DNA of 64,000 nt. Source: an uncultured Acidobacteriota bacterium. Lineage in GTDB: Bacteria > Acidobacteriota > UBA6911 > RPQK01 > JAJDTT01. Each line of letters opens with the position of its first letter. Within the stretch, counting starts at the first letter, position 1. The stretch lies in the NCBI GenBank assembly GCA_951812665.1, contig CATOST010000032.1, positions 186,001 to 250,000 on the forward strand, read 5' to 3'. Below are positions 32,359-40,885 of this stretch, piece after piece. The notes under the pieces are model-generated. The model searched no databases, had not been told where the DNA came from, and saw nothing but the letters and a program-made list of their open reading frames with translations. The position numbers and the translations under genes were made by a program.

Positions 32359-33156
32359 TTACTTCCCAGCCCTCTGCGTGGAGGTTTCCGACCGTAGCAA
32401 TTCGACCAGATCATGGTGAATCCGGCCATTGCTGGCCAGGACGGTTCGTTCCTCCAACTGGAACCGTGAACCGTCCAGATTGCTGGCTCGTCCTCCCGCC
32501 TCCTCCACCACCAACCAGCCGGCCGCCATGTCCCAGGCGCTCAGGCTCAACTCCCAGTAACCATCGAAACGCCCGCAGGCAACGTAGCAGAGATCCAGCG
32601 CAGCCGATCCATCGCGGCGAACCGCCTGGACCTTGCGCGACACCCGCGCGAACAGGTCCAGATTCATCTCCATCTCCTGATAATCGTATGAGAAACCCGT
32701 GGCCAGAAAGCCTCTTCTCAGATCGGTTTCTTCGGACACATGGATGGATTTGCCGTTGAGGTGTGCGCCGCCTCCCAACGTCGCTGAAAAGAGTTCATCC
32801 GCCACCGGATCGTAGACCACTCCCAATTGGATCCGACCTTCAACCTGATAGGCCAGGGAGACGCTGAAAAAAGGGTAGGAGTGCGAATAATTGGTAGTGC
32901 CATCCAAGGGATCGATCACCCATTGCCGCTTGCTGGCTCCATCAACGCCTGATTCCTCGGCCCAGATGGAATCGTGGGGGAAATGGCGCCGGATGATGTC
33001 GATGATGGTCCTCTCGGCGGCGAGATCGGCCTCCGTCACCAGATTTCTGGGACCCTTGGCGGACACCTCCAGGTTGGAGTCCAGGAGTTCCAGCAGGACT
33101 CGGCCACCCTCCAGTGCGGCGTCCCTGGCCACTGCCATGACTGCGCTCGTTCCCAT
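32359..33156 (-). CDS. suhB: Inositol-1-monophosphatase family protein
   Basis: I chose the ATG at 33156, which overlaps the ispF stop as TGATG; a GTG one codon upstream is possible. The 265-residue protein has 'WAEESGVDG', the metal-binding 'WVIDPLDGTTNYSHSYPFF' (about 80-98) and 'LSAWDMAAGWLVVEEAGG' (about 205-222), which are the Li-sensitive phosphatase signatures. SuhB-type proteins dephosphorylate inositol phosphate and can modulate rRNA transcription. It is translationally coupled to ispF. Confidence 0.9.
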   Translation of the reverse strand: MGTSAVMAVARDAALEGGRVLLELLDSNLEVSAKGPRNLVTEADLAAERTIIDIIRRHFPHDSIWAEESGVDGASKRQWVIDPLDGTTNYSHSYPFFSVSLAYQVEGRIQLGVVYDPVADELFSATLGGGAHLNGKSIHVSEETDLRRGFLATGFSYDYQEMEMNLDLFARVSRKVQAVRRDGSAALDLCYVACGRFDGYWELSLSAWDMAAGWLVVEEAGGRASNLDGSRFQLEERTVLASNGRIHHDLVELLRSETSTQRAGK

Positions 33157-33653
33157 CACCTGTCCCTGCCGGTTTGGACCAGCAGCACCACCGACTGAAC
33201 GGCAATCCCCTCGCGGCGGCCGATCGTGCCGCAGCCTTCCATAGTGGTCGCCTTGATGCCGATCCGTCCCGGATCCACCGAAAGCAGCCTCGCAAGATTC
33301 GCCTTCATGGCCTCCACGTGGGGCTGGATTCGGGGGGCTTCCGCCAGCACGGTGATGTCCAGGTTGACGACGGCGAAGCCCCGGTCCCGGACCAGCTCAT
33401 ACGCTTTCTCCAAAAGCATCAGACTGGAGCTGTCGAGGTAAGCCGGATCGGAGTCGGGAAACCAGGTGCCGATGTCCCTTAGCCCGGCGGCGCCCAGTAG
33501 GGCGTCGGTCACCGCATGGAGCAGAGCGTCGGCGTCCGAGTGCCCCTGTAACCCCAGTGGGTGCGGGATCCGGACCCCACCCAGCAAAAGGCGCCGATCC
33601 TGTCCGAAAGGGTGAAAGTCGAATCCCAGGCCGACACGAAATCCTTCCGTCAT
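33156..33653 (-). CDS. ispF: 2-C-methyl-D-erythritol 2,4-cyclodiphosphate synthase
   Basis: The ATG at 33653 opens 'MTEGFRVGLGFDFHPFGQDR', the standard start with the zinc-binding Asp-x-His. 'GHSDADALLHAVTDALLGAA' (about 41-60) and 'GIKATTMEGCGTIGRREGI' (about 135-153) complete the family signature. At 165 residues it is of normal length. It performs the fifth step of the MEP isoprenoid pathway and follows ispD by 61 bp, as in many bacteria. The longer open frame upstream is a shadow of ispD. Confidence 0.95.
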   Translation of the reverse strand: MTEGFRVGLGFDFHPFGQDRRLLLGGVRIPHPLGLQGHSDADALLHAVTDALLGAAGLRDIGTWFPDSDPAYLDSSSLMLLEKAYELVRDRGFAVVNLDITVLAEAPRIQPHVEAMKANLARLLSVDPGRIGIKATTMEGCGTIGRREGIAVQSVVLLVQTGRDR

Positions 33654-33714
33654 GTCTGCATTCCGTCTCGAACTCCTGGAACCGTTTCCGAACCGACGGC
33701 CGCCGTGCGGGATC

Positions 33715-34365
33715 TCACAGGTCCCCCTCGAATGTGACCTTGAGGTTCCTGGGGTCTCCCTCCACCGCCTGAATCTCCACTCCAATGCGCTCCACCAGGG
33801 AGGCTTCGTCGGTCCCGTAGAAGTGGTCCTGTCCGGCTTGCCGGAGGGCCTCCCTGAGGACTTCGGCCGGGAATCCCTGCGGCGTCTGGGCCAGGCCCAG
33901 GCGCTCACGCTCCAGGGTTCGCTCCACCCTGCCCGACACCACCTCCTTGACCGTGTCCCGAATCTTCAGGATAGGAACCGCAGCGTTCCCTCGGCGGACC
34001 GCCCGGATCACCCGGGCTATGAGCGGGGCATCAACGAAGGGCCGGGCCGCATCGTGGACCAGGACGATCTCCACGCCAGGAGAGAGCAGTTGCAGGCCCC
34101 GGGACACGGTATCCTGGCGCTGGCGCCCACCTGGGGCCACCCGCAAGCTCTTGTCCCCGCAAGCCCCTGCCGGCAACTCTTGTCGGATCGTCTCGATCCA
34201 GTCGTCCGGCACCAGTATCACCGCCTCGTCCAGGAAAGGAAGGAAGGGATCGAGGGCCAGCCGGTAAAGGCGCTCCCCGCCCATCCGCAAGAACTGTTTT
34301 GGGATCTGGGAGCCGAAACGGGAGCCCCTGCCGGCAGCCGCCAGAATCAGACCGGTCAAGGTCAA
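33715..34365 (-). CDS. ispD: 2-C-methyl-D-erythritol 4-phosphate cytidylyltransferase
   Basis: The most likely start is TTG at 34365, overlapping the radA stop as TTGA and giving 'MTLTGLILAAAGRGSRFG' and 216 residues. An ATG at 34401 would lie inside radA. The CTP-binding 'LAAAGRGSRFGSQIPKQFL' and 'LVHDAARPFVDAPLIARVI' motifs are intact, as is 'TPQGFPAEVL'. It makes CDP-methylerythritol in the MEP pathway, with ispE and ispF also in this block. Confidence 0.93.
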   Translation of the reverse strand: MTLTGLILAAAGRGSRFGSQIPKQFLRMGGERLYRLALDPFLPFLDEAVILVPDDWIETIRQELPAGACGDKSLRVAPGGRQRQDTVSRGLQLLSPGVEIVLVHDAARPFVDAPLIARVIRAVRRGNAAVPILKIRDTVKEVVSGRVERTLERERLGLAQTPQGFPAEVLREALRQAGQDHFYGTDEASLVERIGVEIQAVEGDPRNLKVTFEGDL

Positions 34366-35729
34366 GGTCCGATTCCCGGGAGCGCGATCGCTTCGAGGCA
34401 CTCGCCGACCGTGGCCACGCCCTGCAGAGAGACTCCGCGAACCGGTTCACTCAGGGGCAGGCTGTTGGCGGGCAGAATCAGGTTTCGAAAGCCCATCATT
34501 GACGCTTCCTTGGCCCGGTTTTGGGGGAAGCTGACGGCCCGGATCTCACCGGCGAGGCCGACTTCTCCGACGACGACCGTCGACTCGGGAAGAGGGCGGT
34601 TTCCCAGGCTCGACACGATGGCTGCAACGATGGCCAGATCCACTCCCGGCTCGGTCAAGGAGAAGCCGCCGGCGACGTTGATATAGACGTCGCTACCCAG
34701 AAGATCCAGTCCCAGACGTTTCTCCAGCATGGCCAGGAGCAGTGCCACCCGGTTGGCGTCGACTCCGTCCGTCATCCGCCTGGCGGCGCTGAAACCACTC
34801 TGGCTGACCAGAGCCTGGACTTCCACGAGAACCGGCCTCGAACCCTCCATGGTGCAGGTGACGGCGGATCCCGAGACCCGCTCGCTGCGCTGGGAGAGGA
34901 ACAGCCGGGACGGATTTTCGACACAACGAAGTCCGCGGCTGGACATTTCGAAGATGCCCAGCTCGTTGGACGGACCGAATCGGTTCTTGACCGCCCGGAC
35001 GATCTTTTCGTTCCGGTGGCGAGTCCCCTCGAAGTAGAGCACCACGTCCACGATGTGCTCGAGCGCCTTGGGTCCGGCCAGAGCCCCGTCTTTGGTGATG
35101 TGCCCGATGAGAAGGACCGGAACGCCTTCCCGCTTGGCAAAGACCAGAAGCTCGGCGGCGCAGTCTCGAATCTGGCTGATGCTCCCCGGGATCGAATCGG
35201 AAGCCTCGCTGAACACGGTCTGGATCGAGTCCACGATCACCACCGACGGCCGGAGGCTCCCGATCTGGTCCAGGATCCGCTCCAGACAGGTCTCTCCCAG
35301 CAGGTAGAGCCGTGTCCCTTTGACCTGCAACCGATCACCGCGAAGGCGAATCTGCTCGACGGACTCCTCTCCCGCCACGTAGAGGACGGGGCGGCCCTGG
35401 TTCGAGAGGCTCTCGGCCACTTGGAGCAAGAGGGTCGACTTGCCGATTCCCGGCTCTCCTCCCAACAGAATCAGGGAACCGGGCACGATCCCGCCACCCA
35501 GGGTCCGGTCGACCTCCGAGTTGCCGGTAGTTATCCGTTGAAGCCCGCTGCCCTGGATCTCCGCATAAGCGTGCGCCGGCACGGCCGGTCTGGATTTGCC
35601 CGAAGTGGAAACCTTTTCCTCCACCAGGGCGTTCCAGTCGCCGCAAGAGGGGCAACGGCCGAACCACTTGGGACTCTGGAAGCCGCACTCGCTGCAGACG
35701 TGCAAGTGCTTGAGAGGGGCTGCAACCAT
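34362..35729 (-). CDS. radA: DNA repair protein RadA (Sms)
   Basis: The 455-residue protein has the N-terminal four-Cys zinc finger 'CSECGFQSPKWFGRCPSC' (about 12-29), a RecA-type Walker A loop 'GGEPGIGKSTLLL' (about 89-101), the RadA signature 'KNRFGPSNELGIF' (about 247-259) and a Lon-like C-terminal domain. RadA is a helicase that extends D-loops and branches in recombination. Its start lies 7 bp after a TAGAAT box, so it may be expressed from a leaderless transcript as well as by readthrough from dnaB. Confidence 0.95.
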   Translation of the reverse strand: MVAAPLKHLHVCSECGFQSPKWFGRCPSCGDWNALVEEKVSTSGKSRPAVPAHAYAEIQGSGLQRITTGNSEVDRTLGGGIVPGSLILLGGEPGIGKSTLLLQVAESLSNQGRPVLYVAGEESVEQIRLRGDRLQVKGTRLYLLGETCLERILDQIGSLRPSVVIVDSIQTVFSEASDSIPGSISQIRDCAAELLVFAKREGVPVLLIGHITKDGALAGPKALEHIVDVVLYFEGTRHRNEKIVRAVKNRFGPSNELGIFEMSSRGLRCVENPSRLFLSQRSERVSGSAVTCTMEGSRPVLVEVQALVSQSGFSAARRMTDGVDANRVALLLAMLEKRLGLDLLGSDVYINVAGGFSLTEPGVDLAIVAAIVSSLGNRPLPESTVVVGEVGLAGEIRAVSFPQNRAKEASMMGFRNLILPANSLPLSEPVRGVSLQGVATVGECLEAIALPGIGP

Positions 35730-35736
35730 TGCGGGA

Positions 35737-35745
35737 ATTCTATCA
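35737..35745 (-). promoter_or_regulatory. Extended -10 promoter of radA, probably leaderless
   Basis: Read on the minus strand, TGATAGAAT ends 7 bases before the radA ATG. This predicts a transcript starting at the A of the start codon. No Shine-Dalgarno sequence is seen. The box touches the edge of the degenerate repeat copy A6. Confidence 0.5.
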
Positions 35746-35808
35746 GCCCCTGGTAAAAGTCGTCATTTCCGGTCCGGCAGAGGCGGTGCCGTCTCCCGGC
35801 TACGCGGG
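35744..35808 (-). repeat. Degenerate short copy of the long-hairpin element (A6)
   Basis: CAGCCCCTGGTAAAAGTCGT (35744-35763) matches the terminal arm of the element. The remaining bases align with the internally deleted copy A3, including a shared GGTCCGGC and CTACGCGGG. The far end runs into the 3' end of dnaB and supplies its stop codon. Confidence 0.55.
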
Positions 35809-37149
35809 GTTCTCGAAACGGGTCCACTGATCCACGAATGCCAGCTTCACCCGGCCCGTGGGACCGTTTCGCTGTTTGCCGATGATGATCTGGGCGTAGC
35901 GGTCCTCGTCGTCCAGGTCCTCCTCTTTCTTGTAGAAGGACTCTCGAAAGATGAAGAGGACCACGTCGGCGTCCTGCTCGATGGAACCGGACTCGCGCAG
36001 ATCCGACAGCTGGGGCTCGTGGTTTCCGCGTCTCTGTTCCGGCGCCCGGCTCAATTGGGAGATGGCGATCAGAGGCAGGTTCAGCTCTTTGGCAAGAGCC
36101 TTCAGCGACCGGCTGATGGTGGATATCTCCTGCTGCCGGTTCTCGTGCCGCCGGCGGGCGGAAACCTCTCCCGACATCAGCTGGAGATAATCCACGATGA
36201 GCAGATCCAGTCCCTGTTCCGACGCCAGCCGCCGGGCCTTGGAACGCATCTCCAACAGGGAGATGCCGGGAGTGTCGTCGATGAAGAGCCGAGCCTGGGA
36301 GAGGCGGCTCAGAGCGCTGGCCATCAAGGTCCAGTCCTGCTTGGAAAGGAATCCGGAGCGCATCTTGTGGCTGTCCACCCGGGCCTCGGAGCAGAGCAGC
36401 CGCAGGGCCAACTGCAGGGAGGACATCTCCAGGCTGAATACACCCACCACCTTCTCCTGCTGCACCGTCACGTGCTGGGCAATGTTCAGCGCCAGACTGG
36501 TCTTTCCCAGGCCGGGCCGCGCCGCGATGATGATGAGGTCGGAGTCCTGTAGACCCGACATCATCTGATCCAGCTGGGTGAAGCCCGTGGCGACTCCGGT
36601 GACGATCCCCTCGTGCTCGTTGAGGCGCTCCACATGCCTGTAGGCCGAGGAAAGAAGTTCCTGGAGAGGGGCGAATCCGGTGCGGGATCTCTCTTGGCCG
36701 ATCTGGAAGATGGCCTTCTCCGCCTCCTCCAGGAGGAGCCCGGGATCCTCCTCGTCGGAAAAACTGCGATTCAGAATGTCGTTGGCGGAGTGGACCAGCT
36801 TTCGAAGGATGGCCTTCTCCTTGACGATGCGGGCGTAGTGTTCGATGTTGGAGACACGGGGAACGCCGTCCACGAGGGAGGCGATGTAGGAAACGCCTCC
36901 GACTGCGTCCAGGTCGGTGCTCCGTGCCAATTCTTCCCGCAAGGTCAGGATGTCAACGGCCCGGGACGCTCCGGCCAGGGAGACGATGGTGTCGTAGATG
37001 CGGCGGTGGCTTTCCAGATAGAAATCTTCACTGGCCAGCAACTCGGCCGCCTGGTCGAATACCTGGTTGTCCAGCAGCACCGCCCCCAGGACGGCTCGTT
37101 CCGCTTCGGCGCTGTGGGGGAGTGTCTTCTCCAGGGTGGAGGAATTCAT
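35800..37149 (-). CDS. dnaB: Replicative DNA helicase
   Basis: The 449-residue protein has the N-terminal DnaB domain ('LPHSAEAERAVLGAVLLDNQ'), a Walker A 'AARPGLGKTSLALNIA' (about 209-224), Walker B 'LDLLIVDYLQLM' (about 316-327) and the late 'DLRESGSIEQDADVVLFIFR' motif. The C-terminus ends '...TRFENPA'. The final GCG-TAG derives from sequence shared with the repeat family, so the repeat probably arrived at the end of the gene. It lies 182 bp downstream of rplI, with a repeat copy and its own -10 box between. Confidence 0.95.
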   Translation of the reverse strand: MNSSTLEKTLPHSAEAERAVLGAVLLDNQVFDQAAELLASEDFYLESHRRIYDTIVSLAGASRAVDILTLREELARSTDLDAVGGVSYIASLVDGVPRVSNIEHYARIVKEKAILRKLVHSANDILNRSFSDEEDPGLLLEEAEKAIFQIGQERSRTGFAPLQELLSSAYRHVERLNEHEGIVTGVATGFTQLDQMMSGLQDSDLIIIAARPGLGKTSLALNIAQHVTVQQEKVVGVFSLEMSSLQLALRLLCSEARVDSHKMRSGFLSKQDWTLMASALSRLSQARLFIDDTPGISLLEMRSKARRLASEQGLDLLIVDYLQLMSGEVSARRRHENRQQEISTISRSLKALAKELNLPLIAISQLSRAPEQRRGNHEPQLSDLRESGSIEQDADVVLFIFRESFYKKEEDLDDEDRYAQIIIGKQRNGPTGRVKLAFVDQWTRFENPA

Positions 37150-37157
37150 GTGCCCCG

Positions 37158-37163
37158 ATTATA
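37158..37163 (-). promoter_or_regulatory. TATAAT box directly upstream of dnaB
   Basis: On the minus strand a perfect TATAAT ends 8 bases before the dnaB ATG, with no ribosome-binding site, implying a leaderless message. The edge of repeat copy A3 begins 4 bp behind the box, so any -35 contact would fall within the repeat. Confidence 0.5.
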
Positions 37164-37167
37164 TTGA

Positions 37168-37250
37168 CAGTCCGCGGTGAAAGTCCCGCGTAGCAGCGAG
37201 ACCGGGGCTGCGCCCGCCGGACCAGGCGCGACGACTTTTGCTACGGGCTG
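37168..37250 (+). repeat. Internally deleted copy of the long-hairpin element (A3)
   Basis: This 83-bp copy keeps both ends (CAGTCCGCGGTGAAAGTC... and ...TTTTGCTACGGGCTG) but lacks about 78 central bases. The junction lies in a GACGA that occurs twice in full copies, so the loss probably came from slippage between those repeats. TTGA flanks both ends. Confidence 0.8.
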
Positions 37251-37331
37251 TTGAGGTTGGGGCTGGATGCGGAAGCCGAATAACGAGCCGCAAGCGATCA
37301 TCACGGCTCTGTTCGCCGAGGACGATTCCCG

Positions 37332-37901
37332 TCAACCGGAATCCGAATCGGGAGTGTCGATTCTGGCTGCCTTCATCTCATCGACCAGGAACTCCAACTC
37401 GGCCACCAACCGGTTGGACTCGTCATCCTGCTGTTTCAGCCGCTTCAGCGGAGCTTCTTCCTCGGGAACGATGGAGACCAGAAGTTGGGCGGTGACCTCG
37501 CCGTGACACCGGATGTCCAACCGGTAGTTGCCGATGCTCTTGATGGGGTGCTCCAGCGTGATCTTGCGGCGATCCACTTCGATCCCGTTTGCGGAGAGCA
37601 GGTCGGAGACATCCCTTGATGTCACCGAGCCGAACAGCAGTCCCGTTTCTCCCGCCCTTCGACTCAGCACTGCGTGCCGGCGCGTCAATTCTTCGGCCAG
37701 AAGTTCGGCCTCTGCCTTGCCTTTCGCGTCCCGCCGGGCCTGGGCCAACCTCTGCGCCTCCACCATCTTCAGGTTGGCCGGAGTCGAATGCAGTGCCAAC
37801 CCCTTGGGCAGCAGGTAGTTTCGCCCATAGCCATTGGCCACGCGGACCAAATCGCCGCGCCGCCCCAGATGCTCGACGTCACCCACCAGAATCAGTTCCA
37901 T
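37332..37901 (-). CDS. rplI: Ribosomal protein bL9
   Basis: The N-terminal rRNA-binding domain is standard ('MELILVGDVEHLGRRGDLVRVANGYGRN' region, residues 1-28, then 'YLLPKGLALHSTPANLKM'). The C-terminal domain ends near 'VTAQLLVSIVPEE' at about 146. At 189 residues it is about 40 longer than usual; the extra tail is acidic and helical ('LVAELEFLVDEMKAARI'). It is the third gene of the rpsF-rpsR-rplI operon. Confidence 0.93.
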   Translation of the reverse strand: MELILVGDVEHLGRRGDLVRVANGYGRNYLLPKGLALHSTPANLKMVEAQRLAQARRDAKGKAEAELLAEELTRRHAVLSRRAGETGLLFGSVTSRDVSDLLSANGIEVDRRKITLEHPIKSIGNYRLDIRCHGEVTAQLLVSIVPEEEAPLKRLKQQDDESNRLVAELEFLVDEMKAARIDTPDSDSG

Positions 37902-37937
37902 GGTCGTGCCCTTCAGTGGAAAAACAGTGGGCGGAGA

Positions 37938-38150
37938 TCAGTCCGAGACGTAGGGAAGGAGGGCCAGATGGCGAGCCCGCTTCAAGGCTCGCTTCAACTT
38001 GCGCTGATGCGGCGCACAGACGCCGCTGAGTCTGCGGGGCGAAATCTTGGCCCGCTCCGGCACGTACTGATTCAGCATCCTCACATCTTTGAAGTCGATG
38101 TATTCGATCTTGTCGGCGCAGAACTTGCAATACCTGCGTCTTCTAGGCAT
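37938..38150 (-). CDS. rpsR: Ribosomal protein bS18
   Basis: The 70-residue product begins 'MPRRRRYCKFCADKIEYIDF'. With a later Cys and His ('VCAPHQRKLKRALKRARH') it forms a zinc-binding type of S18. It continues with the canonical 'LNQYVPERAKISPRRLSG'. The ATG at 38150 overlaps the rpsF stop by 8 bp. S18 pairs with S6 on the 30S platform. Confidence 0.95.
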   Translation of the reverse strand: MPRRRRYCKFCADKIEYIDFKDVRMLNQYVPERAKISPRRLSGVCAPHQRKLKRALKRARHLALLPYVSD

Positions 38151-38541
38151 GACTCGTTTCCCTGGACTTGGAACCCTCTGCCGGCGCCGGTGTTTCCGTC
38201 TCGGTCTTCCGTCGTTCCTTCTTCCTCTTTCTGCCTGCGGCGCGCTTGCGCTCCAAGTCGACGCGAATGGTGAGGAAGCGGATGATGGAGTCGCTGACCT
38301 TGACCCGCCGCTCCATTTCACGCACCGCGTGGTTGGAGTCGGCCCGCAAGGTGTAAATGACGTAGTGGCCGTCGGTGTGCTTCTTGACCGGAAAGGCCAA
38401 GCGCCGCCGCCCCCACCTGTCCACATTGGCCACCTCGGCCCCACGTTCCTCGGCGGCTTGGCTGAGGCTGTCGATTATGGTCTGGATCTGCTCCTCGTCA
38501 AGCGTAGGAGCCAGAATGAAAATCGCCTCGTATTCCCTCAT
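38143..38541 (-). CDS. rpsF: Ribosomal protein bS6
   Basis: The protein starts 'MREYEAIFILAPTLDEEQI' and contains 'DRWGRRRLAFPVKKHTDGHY', the typical S6 fold. At 132 residues it has a charged C-terminal tail (about residues 100-132, rich in Lys, Arg and Glu) beyond the usual core. No ssb gene lies between rpsF and rpsR. The upstream leader contains a 16-bp perfect palindrome and a TACACT box. Confidence 0.95.
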   Translation of the reverse strand: MREYEAIFILAPTLDEEQIQTIIDSLSQAAEERGAEVANVDRWGRRRLAFPVKKHTDGHYVIYTLRADSNHAVREMERRVKVSDSIIRFLTIRVDLERKRAAGRKRKKERRKTETETPAPAEGSKSRETSHA

Positions 38542-38558
38542 TCGACTGCTCGATCCTC

Positions 38559-38598
38559 TGTGGTTCGAACCACATTTTCAGAAGTTGCCCAGTGTAGC
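38559..38598 (-). promoter_or_regulatory. rpsF promoter and leader palindrome
   Basis: On the minus strand TGCTACACT (an extended -10, box at 38591-38596) is followed by TGTGGTTCGAACCACA, a perfect 16-bp palindrome at 38559-38574, then the rpsF ATG at 38541. The palindrome would lie near +10 to +25 of the leader. It may be an operator or an RNA hairpin, and might take part in S6:S18 autoregulation. It is not a tRNA: no acceptor, D or anticodon arms surround it. Confidence 0.45.
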
Positions 38599-38659
38599 AC
38601 AGCCCCGGTCTTTGCTGACAGCGTGGAGCCGTGTCCACCGAGGCCGGCCAAACCGGCTA

Positions 38660-38820
38660 GCCGTCCGTGGTAGAAGTCGCGCGAGCACCGAGACCGTTCC
38701 TGCGCCCGCCGGACCAAGCGCAACGGAGGGAGCATACCGGGAGTACGTGCGTCGATAGCAACGCAGTCCGCCGGGATGCAGGGGCGGTCGAATGCCGTAA
38801 CGACTTCTACCATGGGCTGC
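38660..38820 (+). repeat. Long-hairpin repeat element, copy A4
   Basis: This full-length copy (161 bp) starts GCCGTCCGTGGTAGAAGTC and ends CTACCATGGGCTGC. It lies between rpsF and hppA, and its right end overlaps the hppA stop codon by one base. Confidence 0.85.
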
Positions 38821-40859
38821 TATACCAACAGCGGCGCGATCACCAGCGCGACGATGGACATGAGCTTGACCAGGATGTTCATGGATGGACCGCTCGTGTC
38901 CTTGAACGGGTCCCCCACCGTGTCTCCCACCACGGCCGCCTTGTGGGCATCCGAGCCCTTGCCTCCCAGAATGCCCTCCTCGATCATCTTTTTGGCGTTG
39001 TCCCAAGCGCCTCCTGCGTTGGACATGAAGAGCGCCAACAGCACGCCCACCAGCATCGACCCGGCCAGCATACCTCCGAGAGAATGGGGTCCCAGCACAA
39101 AACCGACGATGACCGGGGCCGCCACGGCGGTGATACCGGGAGCCACCATCTCCTTCAGAGCCGCCCGGGTGGAGATATCGATGCACCGAGTCGTGTCCGG
39201 TTCGGCCTTGCCCTCCATCAGTCCCGGAATCTCCCTGAACTGGCGCCGGACCTCCTCCACCATCTTGAAGGCCGCACGTCCCACCGAGGACATGGTGAGG
39301 TTCCCGATAAAGAACGGGAGGGCTCCCCCGATGAAGAAGCCGACGACGACCCGGGGATCGATGAGATCCAGCTGTAGCTGCTTGCCGGGCAGGCTCTGGG
39401 CCACGGTCTGGGAATAGGCCGAAAACAGGGCCAGTGCGGTGAGCGCCGCCGAGCCGATGGCGAACCCCTTGCCGATGGCGGCGGTGGTATTGCCCAGGGA
39501 ATCCAGGCTGTCGGTGATCTTCCGGACGTCCGGCCCCAGGCCGCTCATTTCGGAGATCCCGCCGGCATTGTCTGCTATGGGGCCGTAGGCGTCGACCGAC
39601 ATGGTCACGCCCACCGTCGCCAGCATGCCCACCGCGGCGATCCCGATTCCGTAGAGGCCGGCGAAGTTGTATGCGACAAGGATGGTGCCGGCGATGGTCA
39701 GTATGGGGAGAGCCGTCGACTCCATCCCCACGGCCAGACCCGAGATGATGTTGGTGGCGACGCCGGTCTTGCAGGATTCGGCAATGCGGCGGACCGGATT
39801 GCCCGAGGTATACCATTCGGTAAGCAATCCAATGAGGACTCCTGCGGCGGCCCCGAACAAGACCGCATAGAAGACCCCCGACTCGAGTTCCAGAGCACGG
39901 ACCGCGGCCCAGGTCCCCGCCAGCAGCAGCAGGGCGCTCACATACGTGGCATTGCGGAGCACCGCAGCCGGACTGAGATTGCGGAGCACGCGAATGGAAA
40001 CCACACCGATGAGGGAAGCGATCAGGCCGATGGCGATGACCACCAAAGGAAACAGCATGTAACGGCTCTTCTCGGCGTCCCCGATCATGAGTATCTGACT
40101 GGTCCCGGCCGCTGCGATGGCAATAGTCGCGATCACCGAGCCGACGTAACTCTCGAATATGTCCGCCCCCATGCCGGCCGTGTCTCCGACGCAATCGCCC
40201 ACGTTGTCGGCGATGGTGGCCGGGTTTCTGGGGTCATCCTCGGGTATTCCCGCTTCCACCTTGCCCACCAGATCGGCACCCACGTCCGCCGTCTTGGTAT
40301 AGATTCCGCCGCCCACTCTGGCGAAAAGTGCGATGGAACTGGCGCCCATGGCAAAGCCGTTGATGTCGCGCTCGGAAATGAAGCCGTAGCTGTAGAGCAG
40401 GAAGGCGATGCAGATCCCCAACATGCCCAGGCTGGCAACCGAGAGCCCCATCACGGCTCCTCCGGAGAAAGCCACGTTCAGGGCTTCGCCGATACCGGAG
40501 GCTGCGGCGGCCTGGGTGGTGCGGACGTTGGCGCGGGTCGCCGCCTTCAGGCCGAAGAAACCGGCGATCATGGACAGGACCGCTCCGGCCAGAAAGGCCA
40601 TTCCGGTTCCCGCCGAAAGACTCCACCAGAGCAGGAGGAAGACCACCACGACGAAGATGGCCAGAATCCCGTACTCCCGGCGCAGAAACACCATGGCTCC
40701 GTCATGGATCGCGTCGGAGATGCGGCGCATCGTCTGGTTCTGAATGTCTATCTTTTTGATGAACCGGTAGATCAGGCCGGCTGCGAGGAGTCCGACCAAG
40801 GCCACCGCGCCCACTGCGGGGACCAGTTCTCCGGCAGAAAGAAAATTCGCATAGACCAT
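38820..40859 (-). CDS. hppA: Membrane-bound K+-dependent pyrophosphatase (ion pump)
   Basis: The 679-residue protein has about 16 membrane segments and all signature loops: '[20 protein letters not shown]', '[20 protein letters not shown]', '[13 protein letters not shown]' and '[19 protein letters not shown]'. In the diagnostic '[16 protein letters not shown]' (about 440) the position that is Lys in K+-independent pumps is Ala, so the enzyme should need K+. Members of this class pump H+ or Na+; the ion cannot be told safely by eye. The gap to pth carries an inverted repeat. Confidence 0.93.
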   Translation of the reverse strand: MVYANFLSAGELVPAVGAVALVGLLAAGLIYRFIKKIDIQNQTMRRISDAIHDGAMVFLRREYGILAIFVVVVFLLLWWSLSAGTGMAFLAGAVLSMIAGFFGLKAATRANVRTTQAAAASGIGEALNVAFSGGAVMGLSVASLGMLGICIAFLLYSYGFISERDINGFAMGASSIALFARVGGGIYTKTADVGADLVGKVEAGIPEDDPRNPATIADNVGDCVGDTAGMGADIFESYVGSVIATIAIAAAGTSQILMIGDAEKSRYMLFPLVVIAIGLIASLIGVVSIRVLRNLSPAAVLRNATYVSALLLLAGTWAAVRALELESGVFYAVLFGAAAGVLIGLLTEWYTSGNPVRRIAESCKTGVATNIISGLAVGMESTALPILTIAGTILVAYNFAGLYGIGIAAVGMLATVGVTMSVDAYGPIADNAGGISEMSGLGPDVRKITDSLDSLGNTTAAIGKGFAIGSAALTALALFSAYSQTVAQSLPGKQLQLDLIDPRVVVGFFIGGALPFFIGNLTMSSVGRAAFKMVEEVRRQFREIPGLMEGKAEPDTTRCIDISTRAALKEMVAPGITAVAAPVIVGFVLGPHSLGGMLAGSMLVGVLLALFMSNAGGAWDNAKKMIEEGILGGKGSDAHKAAVVGDTVGDPFKDTSGPSMNILVKLMSIVALVIAPLLV

Positions 40860-40885
40860 CGAAAACCCACCTTTCAGTTCAGTGG

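Noticed and set aside
33654-33908. N-terminal extension of ispF
   Set aside because: Residues before the ATG at 33653 are the shadow of ispD and do not match the family.
38557-38576. GGTTCGAACC as a tRNA T-arm
   Set aside because: No acceptor stem, D arm or anticodon arm can be formed around it, so it is treated as a leader palindrome.
38578-40194. Long minus-strand frame overlapping hppA in another register
   Set aside because: Its Arg/Gly/His-rich product is a typical GC shadow; hppA is certain, and the frame runs through a repeat.
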